DNA from: Candidatus Magasanikbacteria bacterium CG1_02_32_51
Lineage (GTDB): Bacteria; Patescibacteriota; Patescibacteriia; Magasanikbacterales; UBA922
Length of the DNA stretch: 59,118 bases
NCBI GenBank assembly: GCA_001871435.1
Contig: MNVC01000014.1
Coordinates: 1-59,118 of the forward strand
Direction: 5' to 3'
Both the position numbers and the translations under genes were made by a program. Positions 1 to 8,746 of this stretch are shown piece after piece. The number at the start of each line of letters is the position of its first letter. Within the stretch, counting starts at the first letter, position 1. The notes below the pieces were generated by a model that saw nothing but the letters and a program-made list of their open reading frames with translations, made no database searches and was not told where the DNA came from.

Positions 1-99
1 TCAAAAATGATTCATCAACAAAACTTTCCCTAATTCAATTGGCAACGATCATTTCATGACCATATTATAAAAAAGGAAAAAGAACTTGACATTATATAA
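1..99 (+). pseudogene. Decayed C-terminal fragment of a RAYT/IS200-like (Y1_Tnp) transposase
   Basis: Frame 1 reads SKMIHQQNFP*FNWQRSFHDHIIKKEKELDII*, matching SSKIIHQQ...WQRSFHDHIIKNEKEYDQI of the intact RAYT at 1400-1972, with an internal stop and lost C-terminus. Confidence 0.75.
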
Positions 100-114
100 C
101 GTATATGTTATTAT
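86..114 (+). promoter_or_regulatory. Sigma70-type promoter TTGACA-N17-TATTAT
   Basis: TTGACA 86-91, TATTAT 109-114, ATG at 123; AT-rich dyad ATATG...CATAT overlaps. Confidence 0.6.
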
Positions 115-122
115 ATATACAT

Positions 123-395
123 ATGAAATCATATCAAACACTCAAAAAAAGTCTTTTGAAAGACAAAGAAATCAAAAAAGTTTATGATGATCTTGAACCT
201 GAATTTAGGTTATCTCAGATGATTATTGCCAAGAGGATTGAAAAAGGAATGTCTCAGGCAGATTTGGCCAAAAAAATAGGTACCAAGCAACCTGCTGTAG
301 CTAGATTAGAATCTGGTACTTATAACCCTAGTGTGACTTTGTTAAAGAAGACTGCTAGAGCCTTAGGTTCTTCTTTGTATATTTCTTTTGAATAA
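123..395 (+). CDS. XRE-family helix-turn-helix regulator / antitoxin-like
   Basis: IAKRIEKGMSQADLAKKIGTKQPAVARLESGTYNPSVTLLKKTARALG is a classic HTH_XRE; start at 123 preferred over 105. Confidence 0.85.
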   Translation: MKSYQTLKKSLLKDKEIKKVYDDLEPEFRLSQMIIAKRIEKGMSQADLAKKIGTKQPAVARLESGTYNPSVTLLKKTARALGSSLYISFE

Positions 396-416
396 ATTTT
401 ATTTTGTGTTTTTTAT

Positions 417-438
417 CCACCATTTTGGTGGGTTTTTT
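417..438 (+). terminator. Intrinsic terminator
   Basis: CCACC-ATTTT-GGTGG followed by T-run. Confidence 0.65.
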
Positions 439-468
439 GTTTGAAAAAAAATTGGTTAGTCTGCAATG

Positions 469-509
469 GTAGGGATCCACCATGGGTGGACAAATAGACC
501 TGTCCCTAC
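469..509. repeat. Degenerate/nested REP-like palindrome
   Basis: GTAGGGA...GACCTGTCCCTAC shared with the palindromes at 1291-1318 and 1698-1725; inner TCCACC-ATG-GGTGGA hairpin. Confidence 0.65.
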
Positions 510-539
510 GGATGTGGTAGAAAATATAGGCATTTTTGA

Positions 540-567
540 TTGACTTATACACTTTTTGTGATATAAT
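540..567 (+). promoter_or_regulatory. Promoter TTGACT-N16-TATAAT
   Basis: TTGACT 540-545, TATAAT 562-567, 8 nt before ATG 576. Confidence 0.6.
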
Positions 568-575
568 AAAAACAT

Positions 576-869
576 ATGAAACTATCTAAAAAAGATTTGC
601 AAAAAATAATAAAGATACTAAAACAACATGAAGTAAAAAGTGCTGGTCTTTTTGGTTCATATGCTAGAGGTGAAGCCACCAAGAAAAGTGATATAGATTT
701 TTTGATAGAATTCAACAACAAAAATACCAAAAGTTTGTTGGATATTGTGGCATTGAAACTTGATTTGGAAGACAATCTGAAAAAAAAATGTGATATAGTC
801 ACCAAACGTGGACTTCATTTTCGCATTAGACCTTATGTAAAAAAAGATTTGATAAAATTGTATGACTAA
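576..869 (+). CDS. mntA: MntA-like minimal nucleotidyltransferase (antitoxin)
   Basis: [23 protein letters not shown] = GSx10DxD nucleotidyltransferase motif; overlaps HepT-like gene. Confidence 0.9.
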   Translation: MKLSKKDLQKIIKILKQHEVKSAGLFGSYARGEATKKSDIDFLIEFNNKNTKSLLDIVALKLDLEDNLKKKCDIVTKRGLHFRIRPYVKKDLIKLYD

Positions 870-1206
870 AAAAAATCCTCTTATTTATATTGAACATATT
901 TTGGATAGTATAGCTAAAGTAGAAGAATATCTAAAAGATTTGAAAAAAACTGAATTTTTGAAATCTACTCAAAAACAAGATGCTATTGTCAGAAGAATAG
1001 AAATAATAGGTGAAGCTGTAAAAAATATTCCAAAAAGTCTTAGAGACAAATATCCCAAAATAGAATGGAGGAAGATTGCTGGTATGAGAGATATTTTGAT
1101 ACATGAATATTTCAATGTAGAATTGAATGAAGCTTGGATTGTTGCCAAAATAGAATTACCAAAATTAGCTAGAGAATTATACAAAATTTTGGAACAGCTA
1201 CAGTAA
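862..1206 (+). CDS. hepT: HepT-like HEPN-domain toxin (DUF86)
   Basis: [22 protein letters not shown]...[16 protein letters not shown] with RX4HXY motif (RDILIHEY). Confidence 0.92.
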   Translation: MTKKNPLIYIEHILDSIAKVEEYLKDLKKTEFLKSTQKQDAIVRRIEIIGEAVKNIPKSLRDKYPKIEWRKIAGMRDILIHEYFNVELNEAWIVAKIELPKLARELYKILEQLQ

Positions 1207-1233
1207 TTTTGGTATTTTATTGATTTTGTTATG

Positions 1234-1260
1234 AAACCATTTGTTAGTAATGGTTTTTTT
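1234..1260 (+). terminator. Intrinsic terminator
   Basis: AAACCATT-n7-AATGGTTT followed by T-run. Confidence 0.65.
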
Positions 1261-1283
1261 ATTTTACAAAAGATTGGTTATAA

Positions 1284-1328
1284 TGCAATGGTAGGGACAG
1301 GTCGCGACCTGTCCCTACGGACATTGCA
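1284..1328. repeat. REP-like palindrome
   Basis: Perfect 28-nt palindrome GTAGGGACAGGTCGCGACCTGTCCCTAC (1291-1318) with outer TGCAATG/CATTGCA arms, just upstream of RAYT. Confidence 0.85.
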
Positions 1329-1399
1329 AAAATAATCATTGTATAAATTTGAAATAATACCGAAATTAAGAGATAATTGTATATATTTTATACAATAAA

Positions 1400-1972
1400 A
1401 TGCTTGACAAAAAACAACGCAAGCACAACCGTCTGATAAATTTTGATTACCAAACAAATGGATTGTATTTTGTTACGATTTGTACCAGAAATCGCGAGCA
1501 TCTGTTTGGTGGTGTCTATCACGATTTCATGTGTGTAAACAGAATTGGTTCAGTTGTATACAGACAATGGGAATGGTTATTTGTACAATATCCATACATA
1601 ATAAATCACGGTTTTATCGTCATGCCCAATCATGTACATGGGATTATTGAGATTGATAGGTCATTGATTGGTGACAAAGAATGGTTAGTCAAACACGGTA
1701 GGGACAGGTCTAGACCTGTCCCTACGGATGTTGCAAACAAACTTGATATTGAAATAAATATCAAACCAACAAAAATTTTATCATTATCAAATATAATCGG
1801 TGCATTCAAAACAACCTCGTCAAAAATAATCCACCAACAATGTTTGCTACGATTTGCCTGGCAAAGATCATTTCATGACCATATCATAAAAAATGAAAAA
1901 GAATATGACCAAATATATAAATATGTCCGTATGAACCCAGTGTTATGGAATAGAGATAGAAATAATATTTGA
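1400..1972 (+). CDS. REP-associated tyrosine transposase (RAYT, Y1_Tnp/IS200-like)
   Basis: NRLINFDYQTNGLYFVTICTRNREHLFG...YIINHGFIVMPNHVHGIIEI; HxH motif in PNHVHG; C-terminal SFHDHIIKNEKEYDQIYKYVRMNP. Confidence 0.93.
   Translation: MLDKKQRKHNRLINFDYQTNGLYFVTICTRNREHLFGGVYHDFMCVNRIGSVVYRQWEWLFVQYPYIINHGFIVMPNHVHGIIEIDRSLIGDKEWLVKHGRDRSRPVPTDVANKLDIEINIKPTKILSLSNIIGAFKTTSSKIIHQQCLLRFAWQRSFHDHIIKNEKEYDQIYKYVRMNPVLWNRDRNNI
1698..1725. repeat. REP-like perfect palindrome inside RAYT CDS
   Basis: GTAGGGACAGGTCTAGACCTGTCCCTAC, 28 nt, perfect; translated in frame within GRDRSRPVPT. Confidence 0.9.
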
Positions 1973-2114
1973 GCATTTCTGTTACTTATCATTTTTGTGT
2001 ATTAAAAGAAACAAAAACATAGTACAATTTATACACAGTCAAGTTATTAACATTTGTTTGAAATGGGTGTATAATAGGTTTGTATCTCAATTTGTTATTA
2101 AAAATAATAAAGAT

Positions 2115-2717
2115 ATGATATATATTGAATTAGAAAATGGCTTAATTAAGCAAAAACCTGTATTTTCACTTCGTGATATTGAAAATGCTGGTTTTAAGGT
2201 TTATCCCTACCAATTGAATTTGTGGACTAAAAAAGGCTATCTCAAAAAATTAAAGGGTGGTTTTTATATATTTAGCAAAGCTAAGATTTCTAATGAAATT
2301 ATAGCTAATTATTTACGACAACCTTCGTACATATCTCTTGAGTATGCTTTGTATTTGTACAACTATACTGTTGATATACCTTTTCAAATAACTTCTGTAA
2401 CTACAAGGAATACGGCTAGAATACAAGTAGAAAATAATATTTTTATTTATTATCATGTGAAACCTAGTGTGTTCAATGGTTTTGTAAATAATAATAATTT
2501 TTTTCTGGCCACAGCAGAAAAAGCTTTGGTTGATCTGTTTTATTTGTATCCAAAAAAATTTAATAATAATGAAGATTTTTTTGAAGCACGTTTTCATGAA
2601 GAAATGATGAAAGAGAAATTGGATTGGGTTGGATTGTTTGACATTGCTAAATTGTATAATAATCAAAGTTTAGTAAGAAGATTGGAATCTTTTAAAAAAT
2701 ATATTTTTAATCAATAA
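2115..2717 (+). CDS. AbiEi-like transcriptional regulator/antitoxin (type IV TA)
   Basis: N-terminal winged-helix region followed by GYLKKLKGGFYIFSKAKISNEIIANYLRQPSYISLEYALYLYN; paired with AbiEii; start trimmed from 1995. Confidence 0.8.
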   Translation: MIYIELENGLIKQKPVFSLRDIENAGFKVYPYQLNLWTKKGYLKKLKGGFYIFSKAKISNEIIANYLRQPSYISLEYALYLYNYTVDIPFQITSVTTRNTARIQVENNIFIYYHVKPSVFNGFVNNNNFFLATAEKALVDLFYLYPKKFNNNEDFFEARFHEEMMKEKLDWVGLFDIAKLYNNQSLVRRLESFKKYIFNQ

Positions 2718-2720
2718 TTT

Positions 2721-3503
2721 ATGTTGAGCTTGGAACAAATTTTATTTTTTGCCAAACAACAAGGCTTGAAAGAAAGTAGTGAAAAACAGGCTATGGTTGA
2801 ATATTTGCAGACTTTGATATTGCAGTTGTTAGTCAAATATAAAGGATCAGATAAAATAAGCTTTATTGGTGGTACCAGTCTTCGTTTTTTTTATAATTTA
2901 CCTAGATTTTCGGAAGATTTGGATTTTGATAATTTTGGTTTATCAGAACAAGAATTTGACGAAATAATAAAAGAATTAGTCAAGGATTTAGTTTTGCGTG
3001 GTTTTGTAATAGATTCTCTTGTTAAGTTCAAAGGTGCTTATCATTGTTATTTACGTTTTTCAAATTTGTTGTATCAAAATAATTTGTCTACTCATGTTGA
3101 TGAAAAAATATTAGTAAAAATTGACACTACAAAGCAAGATTTTATTTTTAAGCCAGAAAGAAAATTTTTTAATCGTTATGGTATTACTGAAGAAATACAA
3201 GTAAACCCTATAGATATTTTGATGGCCCAAAAAACTATGGCACTTTTGGGTAGAAAAAGAGCCAAAGGAAGAGATTTTTTTGATTTTGTATTTTTGGATG
3301 GGATAACTAAGCCAAATTTAGAATATTTGAAAAAAGAATTAGGTATTGATTCTTTGGAGAAACTAAAGGTTTTAATTATAGAAAGATGTTCAATTTTGAA
3401 TTTTGATGATTTGGCAAAAGACGTAGAACCTTTTTTATTTAATTTTGATGATGTTGCCAAAGTAAGAAAATTCAGGCAATATATAACAGGCTGGAACGTA
3501 TAA
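2721..3503 (+). CDS. AbiEii/AbiGii-family nucleotidyltransferase toxin
   Basis: FIGGTSLRFFYNLPRFSEDLDFDNF...ILVKIDTT...DILMAQKTMALLGRKRAKGRDFFD. Confidence 0.9.
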   Translation: MLSLEQILFFAKQQGLKESSEKQAMVEYLQTLILQLLVKYKGSDKISFIGGTSLRFFYNLPRFSEDLDFDNFGLSEQEFDEIIKELVKDLVLRGFVIDSLVKFKGAYHCYLRFSNLLYQNNLSTHVDEKILVKIDTTKQDFIFKPERKFFNRYGITEEIQVNPIDILMAQKTMALLGRKRAKGRDFFDFVFLDGITKPNLEYLKKELGIDSLEKLKVLIIERCSILNFDDLAKDVEPFLFNFDDVAKVRKFRQYITGWNV

Positions 3504-3520
3504 CATTAATTTTAACACTC

Positions 3521-3538
3521 CTACCTGCCGGCAGGTAG
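3521..3538. repeat. Perfect 18-nt palindrome
   Basis: CTACCTGCCGGCAGGTAG. Confidence 0.75.
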
Positions 3539-3595
3539 AAATAAAATCATGAATATTGTAGAATAGTCTTGTCTGGCAAATGAAAAATAGGATTC

Positions 3596-3734
3596 GTCAT
3601 TTCGAGTGAAGTGAATGAGGTACGAACGAACGTAGTCGAGAAATCTCCTTTCATTTAGTAAATAAATAGATAGACAATGAGAGGAGATCCCTCGACTCCA
3701 TCCCGTACTTCGTCGGGACTACGCTCGGGATGAC
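3596..3734. repeat. Intergenic inverted-repeat element (GTCATTTCGAG...CTCGGGATGAC)
   Basis: Arms GTCATTTCGAGTGAAGTGAATGAGGTACGAACGAACGTAGTCGAGAAATCTCC and GGAGATCCCTCGACTCCATCCCGTACTTCGTCGGGACTACGCTCGGGATGAC. Confidence 0.75.
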
Positions 3735-3858
3735 GATTTGGCTAGAATATTATTTTTTAACGTTTGTCTATGTCTGTTAGTTAAGACCTTTGTAGAAATA
3801 AGAATTATTGGATAAGAAATAAAAAAATAAAGTATAATAAATCAATAAATTTCGTTTT

Positions 3859-5871
3859 ATGCAAAAAACTCTAGAAAAAATTCTAAAAATAGTCATTGGT
3901 ATTACTTTTTTTGTACCTATTTTGGTTTTACCTACAGCCTATATTTTTCCTTTTATTGTACCCAAGATTATTTATTTTCGGTCTCTAGTTTTGGTGATGC
4001 TTGACCTCTATCTTGTATTACTTTTTAGTAATTTCCAGAAATATAGACCGAGATTTTCGTGGGTCAATATTGCTGTTTTATTATTTTTTATTTCATTTAC
4101 TATTTCTACTTTTGTGGGTGTGGATTGGTACAAGAGTTTTTGGGACAATCATGAGAGAATGCTTGGTCTTTTTACTATATTTCATTATGTAGTTTATTAT
4201 TTTATCATTACAACTGTAGTGCGTGATTGGTCTGAGTGGAAGTGGCTGATGCGTACATTTTTGTTGGCTGGATCTCTAGTTATGTTTATTGGTGTGTTGC
4301 AGAGATATGTCAATCCAGAATTACTTTTGAATAGGGGAGGGACTAGAGTTTCTTCCACACTTGGTAACGCTATTTATCTTAGTGGCTATGGATTGTTTTT
4401 ATTTTTTGTAGGATCACTATTGGCTGTCAAAGAAAAATTAAAAGCCAGGAATATTAAATTTTTGTCTGTGGAAGCTAGTTGGTTTTGGCTAGAAATTTTA
4501 GCTTCTTTGCTTGGACTTTGGGGTGTATTTTTGGGTAGTACTCGTGGAGCTTTAGTAGCCTTGATTGTTAGCTTGTTTGTTTTGTTAGCTATATACTTTT
4601 TTACTCTGAAAGGACAAAAGAAATTAAAACAGATTACAATGATTATTGTTTTGGTGGGTACTGTCCTTCTTGGTGTTTTGTATATGAACAGATCGGATGC
4701 TTTTGTGAGTAACTTACCAGCTTTTGGACGTCTTTTGAATACTAGTTTTTCACAAAAAGACACTAGAGTAATGGCTTGGGGAGTAGCGCTCGATGCTTGG
4801 ACAGAAAAACCTATTTTTGGTTGGGGACCAAACAACTACTACTATGCTTTCAACAAATATTATCGTGCGGAATTTTTGGAATATGGTTTTGGTGAAACTT
4901 GGTTTGATAATGCTCATAGTGTCATTATGAATACTTTGGCTGTACAGGGTATTGTTGGTTTACTTTTGTATATCAATATTTTTGTGTTAGCTACCATTTA
5001 TTTGTTGAAAAGATATAGAGAAGGTAAAGTGGATATTCATATTTTGGCCTTTGGTATAGCTTTTATCTGGGCACATTTTATTAGTGTGGCGACTGTTTTT
5101 GATAATCCTACTTCTTATCTTTATTTTTTCTTTTTTCTCGCTCTAGTTTCTGGTTTTACTGAGAAATCAAAACAAGAAAATACAACTAAGAGTAATAGGG
5201 AAGTCTCTATGCCTTGGGCGGTATTTGTTTCTTTGTTGATGCTTCTTTTCATCTATAGTACTGATGTCAATTCAGCACGAGCCAACAAATCAGCTCTTTT
5301 GGCTATTAGGGATTTGAATGCTGGAAAGGATTATACCAAAGACTACAAAGATGCTACCTCTATTCCTTCACCACATGTTGATGATATTAGGAATGACACT
5401 GCCCGTATCTTTAGTGATATTGTCTCTCAGATATTAAAGGATCCAAAAGTAAAAGAAAAAGATAAATGGCAAATACTTGAACCTTTTTATAATCAAGCTG
5501 TAGGAAATTTGAACAAAAATATTGAATTACATCCAAATGATATTAGAGTAAGTTTACAATTGGCTCAAATACAAATTTATGGGGCTGTAGCAAAACAAGA
5601 TGTCAATCTTTTACTTGAAGCAGAAAAGACACTAGAAGGCACTTTGCTTTTGTCACCAAAAAGACAACAGATACAGTATATGTTGGCTGGTGTCAAACAA
5701 AATTTGCAAAAAACTGACGAAGCTATCAAGCTTTTGCGAGATAGTATTGATAATGACCCAAATATTCCTAATGGTTGGCAACAATTGGAAAGTTTGTATA
5801 ATGGATTGGGAGATATTGAAAAAGCCAAGGCGTTGCGGGCGGAGGCGTTGGAAAAGGGGATTACTTTTTAG
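3859..5871 (+). CDS. O-antigen ligase/polymerase-like membrane protein with C-terminal TPR-like region
   Basis: Many TM segments; STRGALVALIVSLFVLL, GWGPNNYYYAFNKYY, WFDNAHSVIMNTLAVQGIVGLLLY; C-terminal helical repeat region. Confidence 0.85.
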   Translation: MQKTLEKILKIVIGITFFVPILVLPTAYIFPFIVPKIIYFRSLVLVMLDLYLVLLFSNFQKYRPRFSWVNIAVLLFFISFTISTFVGVDWYKSFWDNHERMLGLFTIFHYVVYYFIITTVVRDWSEWKWLMRTFLLAGSLVMFIGVLQRYVNPELLLNRGGTRVSSTLGNAIYLSGYGLFLFFVGSLLAVKEKLKARNIKFLSVEASWFWLEILASLLGLWGVFLGSTRGALVALIVSLFVLLAIYFFTLKGQKKLKQITMIIVLVGTVLLGVLYMNRSDAFVSNLPAFGRLLNTSFSQKDTRVMAWGVALDAWTEKPIFGWGPNNYYYAFNKYYRAEFLEYGFGETWFDNAHSVIMNTLAVQGIVGLLLYINIFVLATIYLLKRYREGKVDIHILAFGIAFIWAHFISVATVFDNPTSYLYFFFFLALVSGFTEKSKQENTTKSNREVSMPWAVFVSLLMLLFIYSTDVNSARANKSALLAIRDLNAGKDYTKDYKDATSIPSPHVDDIRNDTARIFSDIVSQILKDPKVKEKDKWQILEPFYNQAVGNLNKNIELHPNDIRVSLQLAQIQIYGAVAKQDVNLLLEAEKTLEGTLLLSPKRQQIQYMLAGVKQNLQKTDEAIKLLRDSIDNDPNIPNGWQQLESLYNGLGDIEKAKALRAEALEKGITF

Positions 5872-5918
5872 TAAGATTTATTTTGTGAATAGGTATACTC
5901 TATTTTTTTGAAATGAAT

Positions 5919-5950
5919 CATTGTCTCATTGTGCCATTGTGCCATTGACT
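5919..5950. repeat. Left arm of imperfect inverted repeat around four-helix-bundle gene (locus A)
   Basis: attgtctcattgtgccattgtgccattgact vs reverse complement of 6359-6391. Confidence 0.65.
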
Positions 5951-5968
5951 TTTTTTACATTATTTTTT

Positions 5969-6346
5969 ATGATAAAGAAGTTTTTGAGTTTAAAAGATAT
6001 TGACTGTTATTTCTTGTCCTATAATCTTAGTAATTATGTTTGGAATATTGTTATACAGTGGAATTACTTTGAAAAGAATAGTCTTGGTTCACAATTTGCT
6101 CGGGCAATTGATTCAATATCATCAAATATAGCAGAAGGATTTGGTAGATATAATAAAAAAGATAAGGTAAAATTTTATAGATACTCCATGGGTTCACTTT
6201 ACGAATGTTTGGACTGGAATCAAAAATCTATGAAAAGAGATTTGATAACAAAAGAAGATTATAATTTTATTTTTGAAAATTTACAAAAAATTAAACCAGA
6301 GATTTATTCACTGATAAATTATACTAACTTAAAATTAAAATTTTAA
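5969..6346 (+). CDS. Four-helix-bundle protein (S23/23S rRNA IVS family)
   Basis: GSQFARAIDSISSNIAEGFGRYNKKDKVKFYRYSMGSLYECLDW; start trimmed from 5921. Confidence 0.85.
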   Translation: MIKKFLSLKDIDCYFLSYNLSNYVWNIVIQWNYFEKNSLGSQFARAIDSISSNIAEGFGRYNKKDKVKFYRYSMGSLYECLDWNQKSMKRDLITKEDYNFIFENLQKIKPEIYSLINYTNLKLKF

Positions 6347-6358
6347 CATCTTAGTAAA

Positions 6359-6391
6359 GTCACAATGGGTCAGTGACACAATGAAACAATT
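6359..6391. repeat. Right arm of inverted repeat around locus A
   Basis: gtcacaatgggtcagtgacacaatgaaacaat. Confidence 0.65.
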
Positions 6392-6438
6392 TATTATGGG
6401 TATATTTATTATGTATATTAACACTAAGTGATTTTTTT

Positions 6439-7455
6439 ATGAATAAAAAAGCATTGATTACAGGCATCACTGGCCAAGACGGCTCATATTTGGCTGAATT
6501 TTTGTTGGACAAAGGATATGAAGTACACGGTATTATGAGACGTTCTAGTAGTTTCAATACTGAAAGAATTGATCACTTATATCGTGATCGACATGGTAAG
6601 GATGTGAAGTTATTTTTACATTACGGAGATTTGACAGATAGCAGTAATATTAGTCGTATTTTGGATGAAGTAGTGCCTGATGAAATTTACAATCTTGGTG
6701 CTCAGAGTCATGTGCGTGTTAGTTTTGATTTGCCTGAATATACGGCTGATGCTGATGGGCTAGGAACACTGCGTTTGTTAGATGCTATTCGTGACAAGGG
6801 GATGAAAGTGAAGTTTTATCAAGCTGGTAGCTCAGAAATGTTTGGTAAGGTATTGGAAACTCCCCAAAAAGAAACTACACCTTTTTATCCACGTAGTCCT
6901 TATGGCTGTGCCAAAGTCTATGCCCATAACATCTCAGTCAATTATCGTGAGAGTTATAATATGTTTGTGTGTAACGGCATACTTTTCAATCACGAATCTC
7001 CTCGTCGTGGTGGTACTTTTGTGACCAAGAAAATTGTTGATGCTTTCAAAAATATCAAAGAAGGAAAACAAGAGAAATTATATTTGGGAAATCTAGAAGC
7101 CAAACGCGATTGGGGCTATGCCAAAGATTATGTGGAAGCTATGTGGCTTATGCTTCAGCAACCAGAACCAGATGATTATGTGGTAGCCACAGGTGAAACT
7201 CACAGTGTTCGCGAGTTTGTGGAAGAGGCTGCCCCGTACTTTGGTTTTGATATAGAATGGCAAGGTAATGGACTAAAAGAAAAAGGTATAGATAAGAAGA
7301 CTGGTAAAACTTTGATTGAGATAGATGAAAAATATTTTCGTCCAGCTGAAGTGGATATATTATTGGGAGATGCTACCAAAGCCAAAGAAAAATTAGGTTG
7401 GGAACCAAAGACAAGATTCAAAGAGTTGGTGAAGATAATGTGTGAGGAAGAATAG
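6439..7455 (+). CDS. gmd: GDP-mannose 4,6-dehydratase
   Basis: [61 protein letters not shown]. Confidence 0.97.
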   Translation: MNKKALITGITGQDGSYLAEFLLDKGYEVHGIMRRSSSFNTERIDHLYRDRHGKDVKLFLHYGDLTDSSNISRILDEVVPDEIYNLGAQSHVRVSFDLPEYTADADGLGTLRLLDAIRDKGMKVKFYQAGSSEMFGKVLETPQKETTPFYPRSPYGCAKVYAHNISVNYRESYNMFVCNGILFNHESPRRGGTFVTKKIVDAFKNIKEGKQEKLYLGNLEAKRDWGYAKDYVEAMWLMLQQPEPDDYVVATGETHSVREFVEEAAPYFGFDIEWQGNGLKEKGIDKKTGKTLIEIDEKYFRPAEVDILLGDATKAKEKLGWEPKTRFKELVKIMCEEE

Positions 7456-7527
7456 TTTTTTGGTGTTTGTTGATATTTGTTTTATTTTGTTATAGACAAG
7501 GATAGAGGTAAGATGAAAATAATTTAG

Positions 7528-7648
7528 GAATTTTAAATTTTGAATTTTAAAACAATTTTTAATGACTCAATTTTTAATATAGTTTAAAAATTAGTTCATT
7601 TATAAATTTGAAATTGTTTTAAAATTCAAAATTCAAAATTCAAAATTC
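7528..7648. repeat. Inverted repeat of the (AATTTTG)n-AATTTTAAAACAATTT family, no ORF inside
   Basis: Left arm 7528-7558, right arm 7611-7648; same sequence family as the arms at 34281-34316 / 34709-34744. Confidence 0.8.
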
Positions 7649-7651
7649 TTT

Positions 7652-8608
7652 ATGGACTATTCTTCAAAAATATACATCGCCGGTCATAATGGTATGGTTG
7701 GATCAGCGATATTTCGTTTACTCAAGAAACAAGGTTATACAAATCTGTTGACACGTACACATCAGGAGTTGGATCTATTAGACGCCAAAGCTGTGGCAGA
7801 TTTTTTTGTATCAGAAAAACCAGAATATGTTATTTTGGCGGCTGCTAAAGTTGGGGGAATTCTGGCTAATAATATTTACCCGGCAGATTTTTTGTATCAA
7901 AATTTGCAAATTCAAAGTAATGTTATTCATAATGCTTATTTGTCTGGAGTAAAGAAATTATTGTTTTTGGGTTCGTCTTGCATCTATCCAAAAGATTGTC
8001 CGCAACCAATAAAAGAAGAATATTTGTTGACAGGATTACTTGAGCCAACTAATGAAGCCTATGCTATTGCTAAAATTGTTGGTATAAAGATGTGTCAAAG
8101 TTATAATAGACAGTATGGGACTAATTTTATAGCCGTCATGCCGACTAATCTTTATGGGCCAAATGATAATTTTGATTTGGAGAATTCTCATGTTTTACCG
8201 GCTTTACTTCGTAAATTTCATGAAGCAAAAGTAAATAATTTGTTAGAAGTAGAAGTCTGGGGAACAGGCAGACCTAGAAGAGAATTTTTACACGTGGATG
8301 ATATGGCGAAAGCTTGTCTTTTTGTCTTACAAAATTTTGATCCTAGTAAAGAAGAAAATGAAAACGGAGAAATATTTTTTAATATTGGTACTGGGATTGA
8401 TTTGACTATTTTAGAATTAGCAGAAATGATCAGGAGTGTGGTTGGTTTTGAAGGTAAAATTGTCTTTGACAGTAGTAAGCCAGATGGAACGATGCAAAAA
8501 CTTTTGGATGTATCAAAAATAAATAATTTAGGTTGGAAAGATGAAATTGGTCTGAAAGAGGGGGTAAAGCAGATATATGAGTGGTATTTGAACTCTATTG
8601 ACACCTAG
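7652..8608 (+). CDS. fcl: GDP-L-fucose synthase
   Basis: KIYIAGHNGMVGSAIFRLLKKQGY...FLGSSCIYPKDCPQPIKEEYLLTGLLEPTNEAYAIAKI. Confidence 0.97.
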   Translation: MDYSSKIYIAGHNGMVGSAIFRLLKKQGYTNLLTRTHQELDLLDAKAVADFFVSEKPEYVILAAAKVGGILANNIYPADFLYQNLQIQSNVIHNAYLSGVKKLLFLGSSCIYPKDCPQPIKEEYLLTGLLEPTNEAYAIAKIVGIKMCQSYNRQYGTNFIAVMPTNLYGPNDNFDLENSHVLPALLRKFHEAKVNNLLEVEVWGTGRPRREFLHVDDMAKACLFVLQNFDPSKEENENGEIFFNIGTGIDLTILELAEMIRSVVGFEGKIVFDSSKPDGTMQKLLDVSKINNLGWKDEIGLKEGVKQIYEWYLNSIDT

Positions 8609-8670
8609 TGATACTATATGTTAAAATTGTTTTAGTTGTTGAATCACTACGTTTGTTATAATTAATTTTT

Positions 8671-8742
8671 CAACTACAACAACTACAACAACTACAACAA
8701 CTACAACAACTACAACAACTACAACATTTACAACATCTAGAA
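8671..8742 (+). repeat. 9-bp tandem repeat (CAACTACAA)6 plus two degenerate units
   Basis: Six exact copies 8671-8724, then catttacaa and catctagaa; ends 4 nt before ATG 8747. Confidence 0.95.
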
Positions 8743-8746
8743 CATT

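Noticed and set aside
355-1184. Antisense ORFs at 355-552, 545-805 and 969-1184
   Set aside because: Opposite to well-supported coding genes or repeats, with no protein-like composition
1995-2114. N-terminal extension of the AbiEi-like ORF
   Set aside because: Upstream part lacks family similarity; start at 2115 fits the domain better
8671-8742. Possible CRISPR-like array
   Set aside because: Units are contiguous 9-mers with no spacers and no cas genes; it is a simple tandem repeat
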